Assembly (NCBI RefSeq): GCF_008639165.1
Contig: NZ_CP029197.1
Span: forward strand, 992,001-1,056,000
Source: Streptomyces venezuelae ATCC 10712
Lineage (GTDB): Bacteria > Actinomycetota > Actinomycetes > Streptomycetales > Streptomycetaceae
DNA length: 64,000 bases
Reading direction: 5' to 3'
The notes beneath the pieces are model-generated. The model was not told where the DNA came from, ran no database searches, and saw only the letters and a list, made by a program, of their open reading frames with translations. Shown piece by piece: positions 27,330-35,933 of this stretch; the first letter of the stretch is position 1; every line of letters begins with the position of its first letter. A program made the translations under genes and the position numbers.

Positions 27330-28100
27330 ATGCTCGCTCCCGTGCCCCGGCCGCCGGGCTCCCTCGCCGTCCGCTGCTCCCGGGCCCTCCTGTCGCCCCG
27401 CTCCCGGCTCTCGATGCTCGCGCTGCTGCTGCTCTCGGCGGCGGCCCTCGTCGTGCTGTACGAGCCGCAGCGGCTGCTCGCCTCGGGCTGGCCGCCGCAG
27501 ACGAGCGGCGCCGGGGCGGTGCTGCTCTTCGGTCTCGCGTACGGGGTGTGCACGGCGGCGTTCGTGCCCCGGCCGGTGCTCAACCTGGCGGCGGGCGCGC
27601 TGTTCGGCTCGGCCGCCGGTCTGACGGCAGCAATCGCCGGGACGGTGCTGGGCGCCGGGATCGCCTTCACCCTGGGCCGGCTCCTCGGCCAGGACGCGCT
27701 GCGGCCGATGGTGCGGGGCCGCTGGCTCACGGCGGCGGACGGGCAGCTCAGCCGGCACGGGTTCCGCTCGATGCTGGCGATCCGGCTGTTCCCGGGGGTG
27801 CCGTTCGCGGCGGCCAACTACTGCGCCGCGGTCTCCCGCATGGGCTATGTGCCGTTCCTCGTGGCGACGGGGCTCGGCTCGGTGCCCAACACGGCGGCCT
27901 ACGTCGTGGCGGGCGCGCAGGCGGGCGAACCGGGCTCGCCCGCCTTCCTCTTCTCGGCGGGGTTCATCGTGCTCTCGGGCCTGGCGGCCGCCGTGGTCGC
28001 CTGGCGCAAGCGGCACGGCCTGCGGGCCCCGGCGCCGGTCACGGCACCGGAGCCGGAGTCCGAGTTGGAGCCCGAGACGGCGGTCGGCGCGGGGCGTTGA
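27330..28100 (+). CDS. TVP38/TMEM64 family membrane protein
   Basis: A 256-residue VTT-domain (SNARE-associated/DedA superfamily) membrane protein with about five hydrophobic segments. The VTT motif is seen in FVPRPVLNLAAGALFGSAAG and in FRSMLAIRLFPGVPFAAANY (about residues 149-168), and the final ~30 residues are a Pro/Glu-rich tail. A -10-like TACTCT ends six bases before ATG 27330, which suggests a leaderless transcript. The substrate is unknown; relatives move or scramble lipids. Confidence 0.87.
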   Translation: MLAPVPRPPGSLAVRCSRALLSPRSRLSMLALLLLSAAALVVLYEPQRLLASGWPPQTSGAGAVLLFGLAYGVCTAAFVPRPVLNLAAGALFGSAAGLTAAIAGTVLGAGIAFTLGRLLGQDALRPMVRGRWLTAADGQLSRHGFRSMLAIRLFPGVPFAAANYCAAVSRMGYVPFLVATGLGSVPNTAAYVVAGAQAGEPGSPAFLFSAGFIVLSGLAAAVVAWRKRHGLRAPAPVTAPEPESELEPETAVGAGR

Positions 28101-28116
28101 CTCCGCCGCGGCCGGG

Positions 28117-29286
28117 TCAGAGGGCTTCGACGACCATCGCGTTGGCGAGACCGCCGGCCTCGCACATCGCCTGGAGACCGTAGCGGGCGCCCCTGGCCCG
28201 CAGGGCGTGGACGAGGGTCGTGGTGAGGCGCGTGCCGCTGGCCCCGAGGGGGTGGCCGAGGGCGATGGCGCCCCCGTGGACGTTGACCTTGGCGGGGTCG
28301 GCGCCGGTCTCCTGCTGCCAGGCGAGGACGACGCTCGCGAAGGCCTCGTTGATCTCGAAGAGGTCGATGTCGGCGAGCGACAGGCCCGACCGGCGCAGCA
28401 CCTTCTCGGTGGCGGGGATGACGCCCGTGAGCATGAGCAGCGGGTCGGAGCCGGTGACGGCGAAGCTGTGCAGCCGGGCGAGCGGCCGCAGGCCGAGGCT
28501 GCGGGCGGTGTCGGCGGCCATCACGAGCACGGCGGAGGCGCCGTCGTTGATGGGGCTGCTGTTGCCGGCGGTGACGGACCAGTCGATCTGCGGGAAGCGC
28601 TCGGCGAAGCCGGGGTCCTCGAAGGAGGGCCGGAGACCGGCGAGGACCTCCTCGGTGGTCGCCGGGCGCACCGACTCGTCGCGCCGGACCTCCTCGTACG
28701 GGGCGACCTCGGCGTCGAAGAGTCCGGCGGCCCAGGCGCGGGCGGCCTTGGTGTGCGAGGCGGTAGCGAAGGCGTCCATGGCGGCGCGGTCGATCGACCA
28801 CTTCGCGGCGATGAGTTCGGCGCTGATGCCCTGTGGGACGAGCCCCTCGGGGTAGCGCGCGGCGACGCCGGGGCCGAAGGGGTCGGCGCCGGGCGGCACG
28901 TTCGACCACATGGGGACCCGGCTCATGGACTCGACGCCGCAGGCGACGGCGATGTCGTACGCCCCGGAGAGCACGCCCTGGGCGGCGAAGTGGACGGCCT
29001 GCTGGGAGGAGCCGCACTGCCGGTCGACGGTGGTGGCGGGCACGGACTCGGGGAACCCGGCGCCGAGCCAGGCGTACCGCGTGGTGTTCATGGCCTGCTC
29101 GCCGACCTGGTCGACGGTGCCGCCGATGACGTCGTCGACGAGGGCGGGGTCGATGCCGCTGCGTTCGATCAGGGCGCGCAGGGTGTGGGAGAGGAGGGCG
29201 ACGGGGTGGACGTGGGAGAGGGCTCCGCCCGCCTTGCCCTTTCCTATCGGGGTCCGGACGGCTTCGACGATGACGGCGTCGCGCAT
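28117..29286 (-). CDS. Thiolase (acetyl-CoA acetyltransferase)
   Basis: A 389-residue thiolase, full length. The acyl-accepting cysteine is C91 in DRQCGSSQQAVHFA. NVHGGAIALGHPLGASGTR holds the catalytic histidine (about residue 345), and the second catalytic cysteine is in AMCEAGGLANA near residue 375. It should cleave 3-ketoacyl-CoA or condense acetyl-CoA. ATG 29286 follows AGGAG at six bases. Its promoter (TTGAAA, 16, TATGTT) is overlapped by a palindrome shared with the divergent HxlR gene, so HxlR repression is likely. Confidence 0.93.
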   Translation of the reverse strand: MRDAVIVEAVRTPIGKGKAGGALSHVHPVALLSHTLRALIERSGIDPALVDDVIGGTVDQVGEQAMNTTRYAWLGAGFPESVPATTVDRQCGSSQQAVHFAAQGVLSGAYDIAVACGVESMSRVPMWSNVPPGADPFGPGVAARYPEGLVPQGISAELIAAKWSIDRAAMDAFATASHTKAARAWAAGLFDAEVAPYEEVRRDESVRPATTEEVLAGLRPSFEDPGFAERFPQIDWSVTAGNSSPINDGASAVLVMAADTARSLGLRPLARLHSFAVTGSDPLLMLTGVIPATEKVLRRSGLSLADIDLFEINEAFASVVLAWQQETGADPAKVNVHGGAIALGHPLGASGTRLTTTLVHALRARGARYGLQAMCEAGGLANAMVVEAL

Positions 29287-29328
29287 GACAGGCTCCTGAG
29301 TTGGATAAGTGGACCAACACTCACGAGT

Positions 29329-29358
29329 AACATAACCCACTGAGTTTGATTTTCAAAC
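29329..29358 (-). promoter_or_regulatory. Thiolase promoter with HxlR-type operator
   Basis: On the minus strand TTGAAA (29356-29351) and TATGTT (29334-29329) are 16 bases apart. GTTTGA-TTT-TCAAAC, a perfect inverted repeat at 29344-29358, covers the -35. GTTGG/CCAAC arms at 29300-29317 may be a second, weaker site. Confidence 0.55.
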
Positions 29359-29390
29359 CATCCCGTCGGGTCCTGTCCTACGCTTGACCC

Positions 29391-29852
29391 ATGAAGGCCG
29401 CCCCCCGCCCCTGCTCGATCGCCGACACCCTCGCGCTCGTGGGCGAGAAGTACTCGCTGCTCGTGCTCCGCGAGATCTCCCTCGGCGTGCGCCGCTTCGA
29501 CCGGATCGCCCGCAACACGGGCGCGCCCCGCGACATCCTCACGGCCCGGCTCAAGCGGCTCGTCGAGGCCGGGATCCTGGAGAAGGTGCGGTACAGCGAG
29601 CGACCGCCGCGCTACGAGTACCAGGCCACGGCCGCCGGCGAGGAACTCCAGCCGGTCCTGGTGACCTTGATGGCCTGGGGGGACCGCCACCTCAACGCCG
29701 ACGACCGCCCGATCGTCCTCGAACACCGCTGCGGCGAGGTCCTCAGCCCCCGGGTCGTCTGCGCCCACTGCGGGGACGAGGCCGACCGCGAGAGCCTCCG
29801 CGCCCACGTCCGGGCACCCGGCTGGACGACGACAGGCCCTCAGGAAGCCTGA
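29391..29852 (+). CDS. HxlR family transcriptional regulator
   Basis: A 153-residue winged-helix regulator. The HxlR signature runs from CSIADTLALVGEKYSLLVLR through GAPRDILTARLKRLVEAGIL (about residues 42-62). The C-terminal 40 residues contain a CxHC pair (VVCAHCGDEAD), possibly a metal or thiol sensor, which many shorter HxlR proteins lack. TACGCT six bases before ATG 29391 suggests a leaderless transcript. It is divergent from the thiolase gene and probably represses it. Confidence 0.87.
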   Translation: MKAAPRPCSIADTLALVGEKYSLLVLREISLGVRRFDRIARNTGAPRDILTARLKRLVEAGILEKVRYSERPPRYEYQATAAGEELQPVLVTLMAWGDRHLNADDRPIVLEHRCGEVLSPRVVCAHCGDEADRESLRAHVRAPGWTTTGPQEA

Positions 29853-29856
29853 GGGC
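29836..29856 (+). terminator. Terminator overlapping the HxlR stop codon
   Basis: GCCCTCAG (29836-29843) and CTGAGGGC (29849-29856) form a perfect 8-bp stem with a 5-base loop. The TGA stop (29850-29852) lies inside the right arm. Confidence 0.6.
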
Positions 29857-29933
29857 GGGCCCTTCACCTGGGGACGGTACGCTGCGCACGACCTTCTGAC
29901 CGCACGCGTACATAACGGGACGGCCCTAGCCCC

Positions 29934-30806
29934 ATGAGTTGGTTCGAATCGTTCATCCTCGGACTCGTCCAGGGGCTGACGGAGTTCCTTCCCATCTCCT
30001 CCAGCGCGCACCTCCGCCTCACCGCGGCGTTCGCCGGCTGGCACGACCCGGGTGCGGCCTTCACCGCCATCACCCAGATCGGCACGGAGACCGCGGTACT
30101 GATCTACTTCCGCAAGGACATCGCCCGGATCGTCTCGGCCTGGTTCCGCTCCCTCACCGACAAGTCGATGCGCTCCGACCACGACGCCCAGATGGGCTGG
30201 CTGGTGATCGTCGGCTCGATCCCGATCGGTGTCCTCGGCATCACGCTCAAGGACCAGATCGAGGGCCCCTTCCGCGACCTGCGGCTCATCGCCACCACGC
30301 TGATCGTCATGGGCGTCGTCCTCGGCGTCGCGGACCGGCTCGCCGCCCGCGACGAGATCGGCGGCCGCCACCGCGCGATCCGCGAGCGCAAGACGCTCAA
30401 GGACCTCGGCGTGAAGGACGGCCTCATCTTCGGCGTCTGCCAGGCGATGGCCCTGATCCCGGGCGTCTCCCGCTCGGGCGCGACGATCTCCGGCGGCCTC
30501 CTCATGGGCTACACCCGCGAGGCCGCCGCCCGTTACTCGTTCCTCCTCGCGATCCCGGCGGTCCTCGCCTCGGGCGCGTACGAACTGAAGGACGCGGGCG
30601 AGGGCCACGTCTCCTGGGGCCCGACGATCTTCGCCACGGTCATCGCCTTCGCCGTCGGTTACGCGGTGATCGCCTGGTTCATGAAGTTCATCACCACGAA
30701 GTCGTTCATGCCGTTCGTGATCTACCGCATCCTGCTCGGCATCCTGCTCTTCATCCTGGTCGGCACGGACGTCCTGAGCCCGCACGCGGGCGAGTCCGCC
30801 GGCTGA
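29934..30806 (+). CDS. uppP: Undecaprenyl-diphosphate phosphatase
   Basis: A 290-residue polytopic membrane enzyme (UppP/BacA family) that recycles undecaprenyl diphosphate to the monophosphate carrier for cell-wall synthesis and gives bacitracin resistance. The two family motifs are present: [14 protein letters not shown] (about residues 14-27, with catalytic Glu and Ser) and [14 protein letters not shown] (about 178-191, with the essential Arg). It has about eight membrane helices. ATG 29934 is standard. It is followed by a convergent-region terminator and is transcribed alone. Confidence 0.95.
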   Translation: MSWFESFILGLVQGLTEFLPISSSAHLRLTAAFAGWHDPGAAFTAITQIGTETAVLIYFRKDIARIVSAWFRSLTDKSMRSDHDAQMGWLVIVGSIPIGVLGITLKDQIEGPFRDLRLIATTLIVMGVVLGVADRLAARDEIGGRHRAIRERKTLKDLGVKDGLIFGVCQAMALIPGVSRSGATISGGLLMGYTREAAARYSFLLAIPAVLASGAYELKDAGEGHVSWGPTIFATVIAFAVGYAVIAWFMKFITTKSFMPFVIYRILLGILLFILVGTDVLSPHAGESAG

Positions 30807-30829
30807 CCGGAGACACCCCAACGGACCGC

Positions 30830-30863
30830 TGAGCCCCTGACGCCGACCGGCGCCGGGGGCTCA
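30830..30863. terminator. Bidirectional terminator
   Basis: TGAGCCCC (30830-30837) pairs with GGGGCTCA (30856-30863); CGCCG/CGGCG folds within the loop. It lies between the convergent uppP and flavin reductase genes. Confidence 0.65.
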
Positions 30864-30875
30864 TCCGTCGGTCCC

Positions 30876-31478
30876 CTAGCCCTGGTAGGGCACGCGGGCG
30901 ATCTCCCGGATGCCGCCCAGGGTGCCCCACTCGTTCTTGCCGAGCCTGGTCAGCGGACGCATCAGGGTCATCTCGGGGTGACCGTCGACGAGGACCGACT
31001 CGTCGACCGCCGCGTGCACGACCCGGCCGAAGACGACCGTCGAATCGCCGATCCGCAGGGTGCTGTGCAGCTCGCACTCCAGCGCCACCGGGGAACCGGC
31101 CACGCGCGGCGGCTTCACCCGCAGGCTCGGCTCGCGCTCGACGCCGCAGGCGTCGAACTCACTGACCCCGCGCGGGAAGTCCGTCGCCGTCGCGTTGATC
31201 TGCTCGAAGAGCCCCTCGGGGGCGAGGTTGACCACGAACTCCCCGGTCTCCTCCACGTTACGCAGGGAGTCCTTGCGGCCGACCGACGTGAACTGGACGA
31301 CGGGCGGCACGACCGAGGCGATGGTGAAGAAGGAGTGCGGGGCAAGGTTGTCCGTGCCGTCGGCCGATGAGGTGGAGACCCAGGCGATCGGCCTCGGCAC
31401 GACGGTCGCGGTGAGCAACCGGTAGAAGGAGGTGCCGTCGGTCAGTTCGGGGTCGAAGTTCACGCGCATGTCCGACAT
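30876..31478 (-). CDS. Flavin reductase family protein (FMN-binding split barrel)
   Basis: A 200-residue flavin reductase-like protein, full length. Typical segments are YRLLTATVVPRPIAWVST (about residues 18-35), the FMN phosphate region NLAPHSFFTIASVVPPVV and TGEFVVNLAP. The family either reduces free flavin with NAD(P)H or simply binds FMN. No dedicated monooxygenase partner is adjacent. Starts at 31478 (MSDMRVNF) and 31469 (MRVNF) are both possible. It is divergent from the SnoaL-like gene, with a 70-base spacer. Confidence 0.87.
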   Translation of the reverse strand: MSDMRVNFDPELTDGTSFYRLLTATVVPRPIAWVSTSSADGTDNLAPHSFFTIASVVPPVVQFTSVGRKDSLRNVEETGEFVVNLAPEGLFEQINATATDFPRGVSEFDACGVEREPSLRVKPPRVAGSPVALECELHSTLRIGDSTVVFGRVVHAAVDESVLVDGHPEMTLMRPLTRLGKNEWGTLGGIREIARVPYQG

Positions 31479-31548
31479 TATGACCGGGCCCCGGAACTCG
31501 GCCCGCACGCCCCTTGGCCCCGGCGTCGGGCTGCCCGACACTGATCCG

Positions 31549-31995
31549 ATGACGCAGCGCGTGGACCTCGCGACCGTGATGGACCGACTCGCCGTCGACG
31601 ACCTGATCACCGGGTACGCGGCGGCCGTGGACGACGCCGACTGGCCTGCCTACCGGGCGCTGTTCACCCGGGACGGCCGCGCCGACTACCGGGGTTCGGG
31701 CGGCATCGAGGGCCCGGCGCCCGACGTGGCCGACTGGCTCGCCGAGACGATGACGCTCTTCCCCGTACGCCAGCACCTCATCGTGAACCGACGGGTCGTC
31801 TTCCGGGAACCGGCCGGCTACCAGGAGACCGGCGACGCGGCGGACATCCGCGCCGACTACGTCAACCCGATGCGCTTCTCCTCCGGCGAGGACTTCATCT
31901 GCGGGGGCCGTTACGCGTTCTCCGCCCTGCGGACCGCCGACGGCTGGCGGCTTCGCTCGGTCGTCGTCGACGAACGCTGGCGCCGGCACAACTGA
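31549..31995 (+). CDS. SnoaL-like / NTF2-family protein
   Basis: A 148-residue alpha+beta-barrel protein of the nuclear transport factor 2 superfamily (SnoaL_4-like). It opens with the amphipathic helix VMDRLAVDDLITGYAAAVD and DWPAYRALFTRDGRADYRG, and ends with DGWRLRSVVVDERWR. Members are polyketide cyclases, dehydratases or hydroxylating-dioxygenase small subunits, and the function cannot be narrowed here. ATG 31549 is chosen because upstream in-frame ATGs overlap the divergent flavin reductase start. Confidence 0.82.
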   Translation: MTQRVDLATVMDRLAVDDLITGYAAAVDDADWPAYRALFTRDGRADYRGSGGIEGPAPDVADWLAETMTLFPVRQHLIVNRRVVFREPAGYQETGDAADIRADYVNPMRFSSGEDFICGGRYAFSALRTADGWRLRSVVVDERWRRHN

Positions 31996-32093
31996 GCGCC
32001 GGGTCCCGGCCCGGCCGCCGCACGGCCACCGCCGGGCCCGGGCGCGCCGGGTACCGGCACGCCCGACACTGTAGGCAAAGGGCGGAGACTGCC

Positions 32094-33761
32094 ATGCGCC
32101 ATCCGTTCACCCACCGGCGGGGGGAGCGGGACCGGGACGGCACCCCGGGCCCCGGCTCCCGTACGGCCCGGAGCACCGCCCGGCGGCACGCCCTCGGCCG
32201 CTCCCTCCTCGCCCTCGGCTGCGGCGCGCTCCCGGCGCTCGCCTTCCCCGCCCCCGGCCTCTGGTGGTGGGCCTACCTGACGCTCGTGCCCTGGCTGCTC
32301 CTGCTGCGTACGGCCCCGGGGGCGCGCCGGGCCGCGCTCGACGGCTGGCTGGGCGGCACCGGATTCGTGCTCGCGGTGCACCACTGGCTGCTGCCCAGCC
32401 TGCACGTCTTCCTCCTGCCGCTGGCGGTGCTGCTCGGCCTGCTGTGGCTGCCCTGGGGGTGGCTCGTCCGGTCGCTGCTCGGCGGGGCGCCGTCACCGCT
32501 GCGGGCCGGTGCCGCGCTGCTCGCGGTGCCCTCGGGCTGGCTGATGATCGAACTGGTGCGCTCCTGGGAGGGCCTGGGCGGGCCCTGGGGGCTGCTGGGG
32601 GCGAGCCAGTGGGAGGTTCCGGCGGCGCTGCGGCTCGCCTCGGTGGGCGGGGTCTGGCTGGTGAGCCTGCTCGTGGTGGCGGCGAACACGGCCGTGGTGC
32701 TGCTGGTGGCCGCGCCGGGGCTGCGGGCCGCCGGGCTCGCCGGTCTCGCGGCCTGCGCGCTCGTCGCGGGCACCGCCGCCTGGGGCGTCGGGGCGCCGCG
32801 CGAGAACGGCTCGGTGCGGGTGGCCCTCGTACAGCCCGGGGTGTTCGGCGGACCGGACGGGGCCGAGCGGCGGCTCGCCCGCGCCGAGGAACTGACCCGG
32901 ACGCTCGTCGGACGCCATGTCGACCTGGTGGTCTGGGGCGAGAGCGGAGTGGGCGCCGATCCGGCGGGCCGTCCCGAACTCGCCGCCCGGCTCACCGCCC
33001 TGGCCCGCGCGGTCGACGCCCCGGTCCTGGTGAACGTGGACGCTCGCCGCGCCGACCGTCCGGGGATCTTCAAGAGCGCCGTCCTGGTCGGTCCTGCGGG
33101 GCTCACGGATCAGCGCTACGACAAGATGCGGCTCGTGCCGTTCGGCGAGTACGTCCCGGCGCGCGGGGTGCTGGGGTGGGTGACGTCGTTCGGCAAGGCG
33201 GCCGACGAGGACCGGCGGCGGGGTACCTCACCGGTGGTCATGACCCTGCCCTCCCCGGAGGCCGGATCCGGCAGCGGTCCCGCCGGGCCGCCGCTCGTCG
33301 GCCCGCTGATCTGCTTCGAGTCCGCCTTCCCCGACATGAGTCGGCATCTGGTCCGGGGCGGCGCCGGGCTGCTGGTCGTCCAGTCATCGACCAGCACGTT
33401 CCAGGAGAGCTGGGCGCCCGCCCAGCACGCCTCCCTCGCGGCGCTGCGGGCGGCGGAGACGGGGCGGCCCGTCGTCCACGCGACGCTCACCGGGGTGAGC
33501 GTGGTGTACGGCCCCGACGGCCGCCGGATCGGCCCCGTGCTCGGCACCGACGCGAGCGCCGTCGCCGTCCGCGAGCTGCCGCTCTCGGCGTCCACGACGG
33601 GCTACGTCCGCTGGGGCGACTGGCCGCTGTACGGGGCGCTCGCCGTGGTCGGCGCGGTGTGCGCCGCCGAAGGCGCCGGGGCGCTCAGGAGGCCTGGGTC
33701 AGCGCCTCGCGCACGACCCGCTCGCACAGCTCGTGGGTCAGCAGGGCGTCCCGCGCGCTGA
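32094..33761 (+). CDS. lnt: Apolipoprotein N-acyltransferase
   Basis: A 555-residue Lnt homologue that adds the third acyl chain to lipoproteins. The N-terminal half has about eight membrane segments (residues about 35-240). The C-terminal half is a nitrilase-fold domain with the Glu-Lys-Cys triad recognisable in VVWGESGVGADP, YDKMRLVPFGEYVP and LICFESAFPD. ATG 32094 follows GGAG. The final ~30 residues are Arg/Ala-rich and cross into the convergent Gfo/Idh/MocA gene (77-base overlap). Streptomyces usually carry two Lnt proteins; which one this is cannot be told. Confidence 0.92.
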   Translation: MRHPFTHRRGERDRDGTPGPGSRTARSTARRHALGRSLLALGCGALPALAFPAPGLWWWAYLTLVPWLLLLRTAPGARRAALDGWLGGTGFVLAVHHWLLPSLHVFLLPLAVLLGLLWLPWGWLVRSLLGGAPSPLRAGAALLAVPSGWLMIELVRSWEGLGGPWGLLGASQWEVPAALRLASVGGVWLVSLLVVAANTAVVLLVAAPGLRAAGLAGLAACALVAGTAAWGVGAPRENGSVRVALVQPGVFGGPDGAERRLARAEELTRTLVGRHVDLVVWGESGVGADPAGRPELAARLTALARAVDAPVLVNVDARRADRPGIFKSAVLVGPAGLTDQRYDKMRLVPFGEYVPARGVLGWVTSFGKAADEDRRRGTSPVVMTLPSPEAGSGSGPAGPPLVGPLICFESAFPDMSRHLVRGGAGLLVVQSSTSTFQESWAPAQHASLAALRAAETGRPVVHATLTGVSVVYGPDGRRIGPVLGTDASAVAVRELPLSASTTGYVRWGDWPLYGALAVVGAVCAAEGAGALRRPGSAPRARPARTARGSAGRPAR

Positions 33762-34590
33762 GCACCCGCCCGTCGCGTACGGCGTCGAGGAAGCCGAGTA
33801 CGGCCTGCTCGATCCCGCGCTGCCGGGCCACCGGCACCCAGTCGCCCCGTCGGCGCAGGGTCGGCTGGCCCTTGTGGTCGACGACGTCGGAGAGGTTGAG
33901 GACCTGGCGCTTGGTGTCCTGGCCGGAGACTTCGAGGATCTCCTCGGTGGAGCCGTTCATCCGGTTCATCATGCCGATGGCGGTGAATCCGTCGCCCGAG
34001 AGCTGGAGCACGACGTGGTGCATGAGGCCCTCGCGGATCCGGGCGCGGACGTCGACGTGCTCGATATCGCCGGGGAGCAGGAACCGCAGGGTGTCGACGA
34101 CGTGGATGAAGTCGTCGAGGACGAACGTGCGGGGGTCCTCGGGCAGCCCGACGCGGTTCTTCTGGAGCAGGATCAGTTCGCGCGGGTGCTCGGCGCACTG
34201 GGCGTAACTGGGCGCGAGGCGGCGGTTGAAGCCGACGGCGAGGCTGACGGAGCGCTTCTCGGCCAGCTCCACGATCCGCTCGGAGTCGGCGTACTCGTAC
34301 GCGAGGGGCTTGTCGACGTACGTGGGGACGCCTGCGTCGAGGAGCCGGCCGGCGATCTCGGCGTGGGCGGCGGTCGACGCGTGGACGAAGGCCGCGTCGA
34401 GCCCGGCGGCGAGCAGCGAGTCGAGGTCGGCGTGACGCTGCGCGGCGGGCAGGTGGAGGGTGTCGGCGACCCGGTCGAGCGTGGCGCGGGTGCGGGTCTG
34501 CAGGTGGAGTTCGATCCCGGGGAGGGTGGCGAGGACCGGGAGGTAGGCCTTCTGCGCGATGTCGCCGAGTCCGATGCAGCCAACCTTCAC
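33685..34590 (-). CDS. Gfo/Idh/MocA family oxidoreductase
   Basis: A 301-residue NAD(P)-dependent sugar/inositol-type dehydrogenase. The N-terminal Rossmann motif is GCIGLGDIAQKAYLPVLATL (residues 4-23). The conserved EKPLA-like lysine motif appears as YVDKPLAYEY (about 92-101), and GFNRRLAP (about 120-127) follows. The C-terminal domain is the usual mixed beta-sheet. The substrate is unknown; no sugar transporter is adjacent. The gene is followed upstream by the FAD monooxygenase gene 61 bases away on the same strand, so the two may be co-transcribed. Confidence 0.88.
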   Translation of the reverse strand: MKVGCIGLGDIAQKAYLPVLATLPGIELHLQTRTRATLDRVADTLHLPAAQRHADLDSLLAAGLDAAFVHASTAAHAEIAGRLLDAGVPTYVDKPLAYEYADSERIVELAEKRSVSLAVGFNRRLAPSYAQCAEHPRELILLQKNRVGLPEDPRTFVLDDFIHVVDTLRFLLPGDIEHVDVRARIREGLMHHVVLQLSGDGFTAIGMMNRMNGSTEEILEVSGQDTKRQVLNLSDVVDHKGQPTLRRRGDWVPVARQRGIEQAVLGFLDAVRDGRVLSARDALLTHELCERVVREALTQAS

Positions 34591-34651
34591 GGGGTGTCTC
34601 CCTTGTCGTGTTCACCGGCCCCCTGCGGTCGGGCCGTTCGCGCTGGTCAGC

Positions 34652-35839
34652 TTACGCGGACCGGTTCGGGGCCACCGGCGGGCGCCAGTCGGCGATGCCG
34701 TCGAAGCCGCGCAGGACGAAGCCCGGGCCGAGACGGGAGACGGCGCCGACGAGGGTGGCGCGCAGGGCGACGGCGGGCCGGGCGGAGAGCATGGTGAGGG
34801 CGCCGGTCCTGGCCGCCTTGCGGACGATGGCGGTGGTACGGGGCAGCCGGTCGGCGGTGTACGCGGCGAGCGCGCGGCCGGGCACGAAGTCGGGCGCGGA
34901 TCCCGCGTGATGGGCGAGGACGACGGCGTCCTCGATGGCCTGGTTGCCGCCCTGACCGAGGCTGGGCATCATCGCGTGCGCGGCGTCGCCGACGAGGGCG
35001 ACCCGGCCCCGGTGGAAGGCCGGGAGCGGGTCGGGCAGGTGGTGGACGTCGTGGCGCAGGACCTGGCCCGGGTCGACGGCGGCGAGGATCTCGGGGACGG
35101 GATGGTGCCAGTCGCCGAAGCGCCGCAGGAGTTCGGCCTTCTCGTCGTCGGGGGCGCGCCCGCCGGCGGGGGCGGTGGCCATGGCGTAGGCGTAGATCCG
35201 GCCGTCCTTGAGGGGTTGGGTGCCCCACAGGCGTCCGGCGCCCCAGGTCTCGTGCGGGGCGAAGGGGCGCTCGGGGGCGGGGACGACGACCCGCCAGGTG
35301 GTGCAGCCCGAGTAGCGGGGGCCGGGGTGCCCGGGGAAGAGGGCGTGCCGGGTGGCGGAGCGGACGCCGTCGGCGGCGACGACGAGTTCCGCCTCGATCT
35401 CGCCGTCGGGAGTGCCGAGCCGGGCCGGACGATGGTCGTCGCCGGGGTCGACGAGCGTGGCGGCCGCGCCGGTGCGTACGGTTCCCTCGGGGAGGGCGGA
35501 GGTGAGGATCTCGACGAGGGTCGCCCGGTGGAGGAGCACGAGGGGCCCGCCGAAACGGGCGGCGGCGGCCCCGGCATCGGTGCGGGCGAGCCAACGGCCC
35601 CCGGGGGTGCGCATTCCGCCGTCGCCCTGCCAGGCGGCGAGGTCCCGGACGCGGTCGCCGAGGCCGATCACGTCCAGGGCCCGCTGGGCGTTGGGGGCGA
35701 GGGCGATGCCCGCGCCGACGGGGGCGAGGTCGGCGGCCCGCTCCAGGACGGTGACCCGGCGGCCGCTCCGGTGGAGGGCGACGGCGGCGGTGAGGCCGCC
35801 GATACCGGCTCCGACGACGACGGCGTGGTGCTGTTCCAT
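34652..35839 (-). CDS. FAD-dependent aromatic-type monooxygenase
   Basis: A 395-residue PHBH-fold flavoprotein. FAD motifs in order: GAGIGGLTAAVALHRSGRRV (about residues 10-29), VVAADGVRSATRHALF (about 151-166, DG motif) and VGDAAHAMMPSLGQGGNQAI (about 277-296, GD motif). Such enzymes hydroxylate aromatic acids or similar compounds. The divergent TetR gene and two ACTACA palindromes immediately upstream of ATG 35839 imply induction by a substrate or toxin. The substrate cannot be inferred. Confidence 0.9.
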   Translation of the reverse strand: MEQHHAVVVGAGIGGLTAAVALHRSGRRVTVLERAADLAPVGAGIALAPNAQRALDVIGLGDRVRDLAAWQGDGGMRTPGGRWLARTDAGAAAARFGGPLVLLHRATLVEILTSALPEGTVRTGAAATLVDPGDDHRPARLGTPDGEIEAELVVAADGVRSATRHALFPGHPGPRYSGCTTWRVVVPAPERPFAPHETWGAGRLWGTQPLKDGRIYAYAMATAPAGGRAPDDEKAELLRRFGDWHHPVPEILAAVDPGQVLRHDVHHLPDPLPAFHRGRVALVGDAAHAMMPSLGQGGNQAIEDAVVLAHHAGSAPDFVPGRALAAYTADRLPRTTAIVRKAARTGALTMLSARPAVALRATLVGAVSRLGPGFVLRGFDGIADWRPPVAPNRSA

Positions 35840-35861
35840 GACTGGCTCCCCGGATCAGGTA

Positions 35862-35910
35862 ACTACAGGTGTAGTGCGTCCGACGTGAGCGACGGTACTA
35901 CAGCTGTAGT
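35862..35910. promoter_or_regulatory. Two TetR operators in the monooxygenase/TetR promoter
   Basis: ACTACAGCTGTAGT at 35897-35910 is a perfect 14-bp palindrome, and ACTACAGGTGTAGT at 35862-35875 differs only at the centre. They are 35 bp apart centre to centre in the 94-bp divergent spacer. These are very likely the binding sites of the adjacent TetR protein. Confidence 0.8.
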
Positions 35911-35933
35911 CGGTTGGGTAGTAGGTTGTCCCC

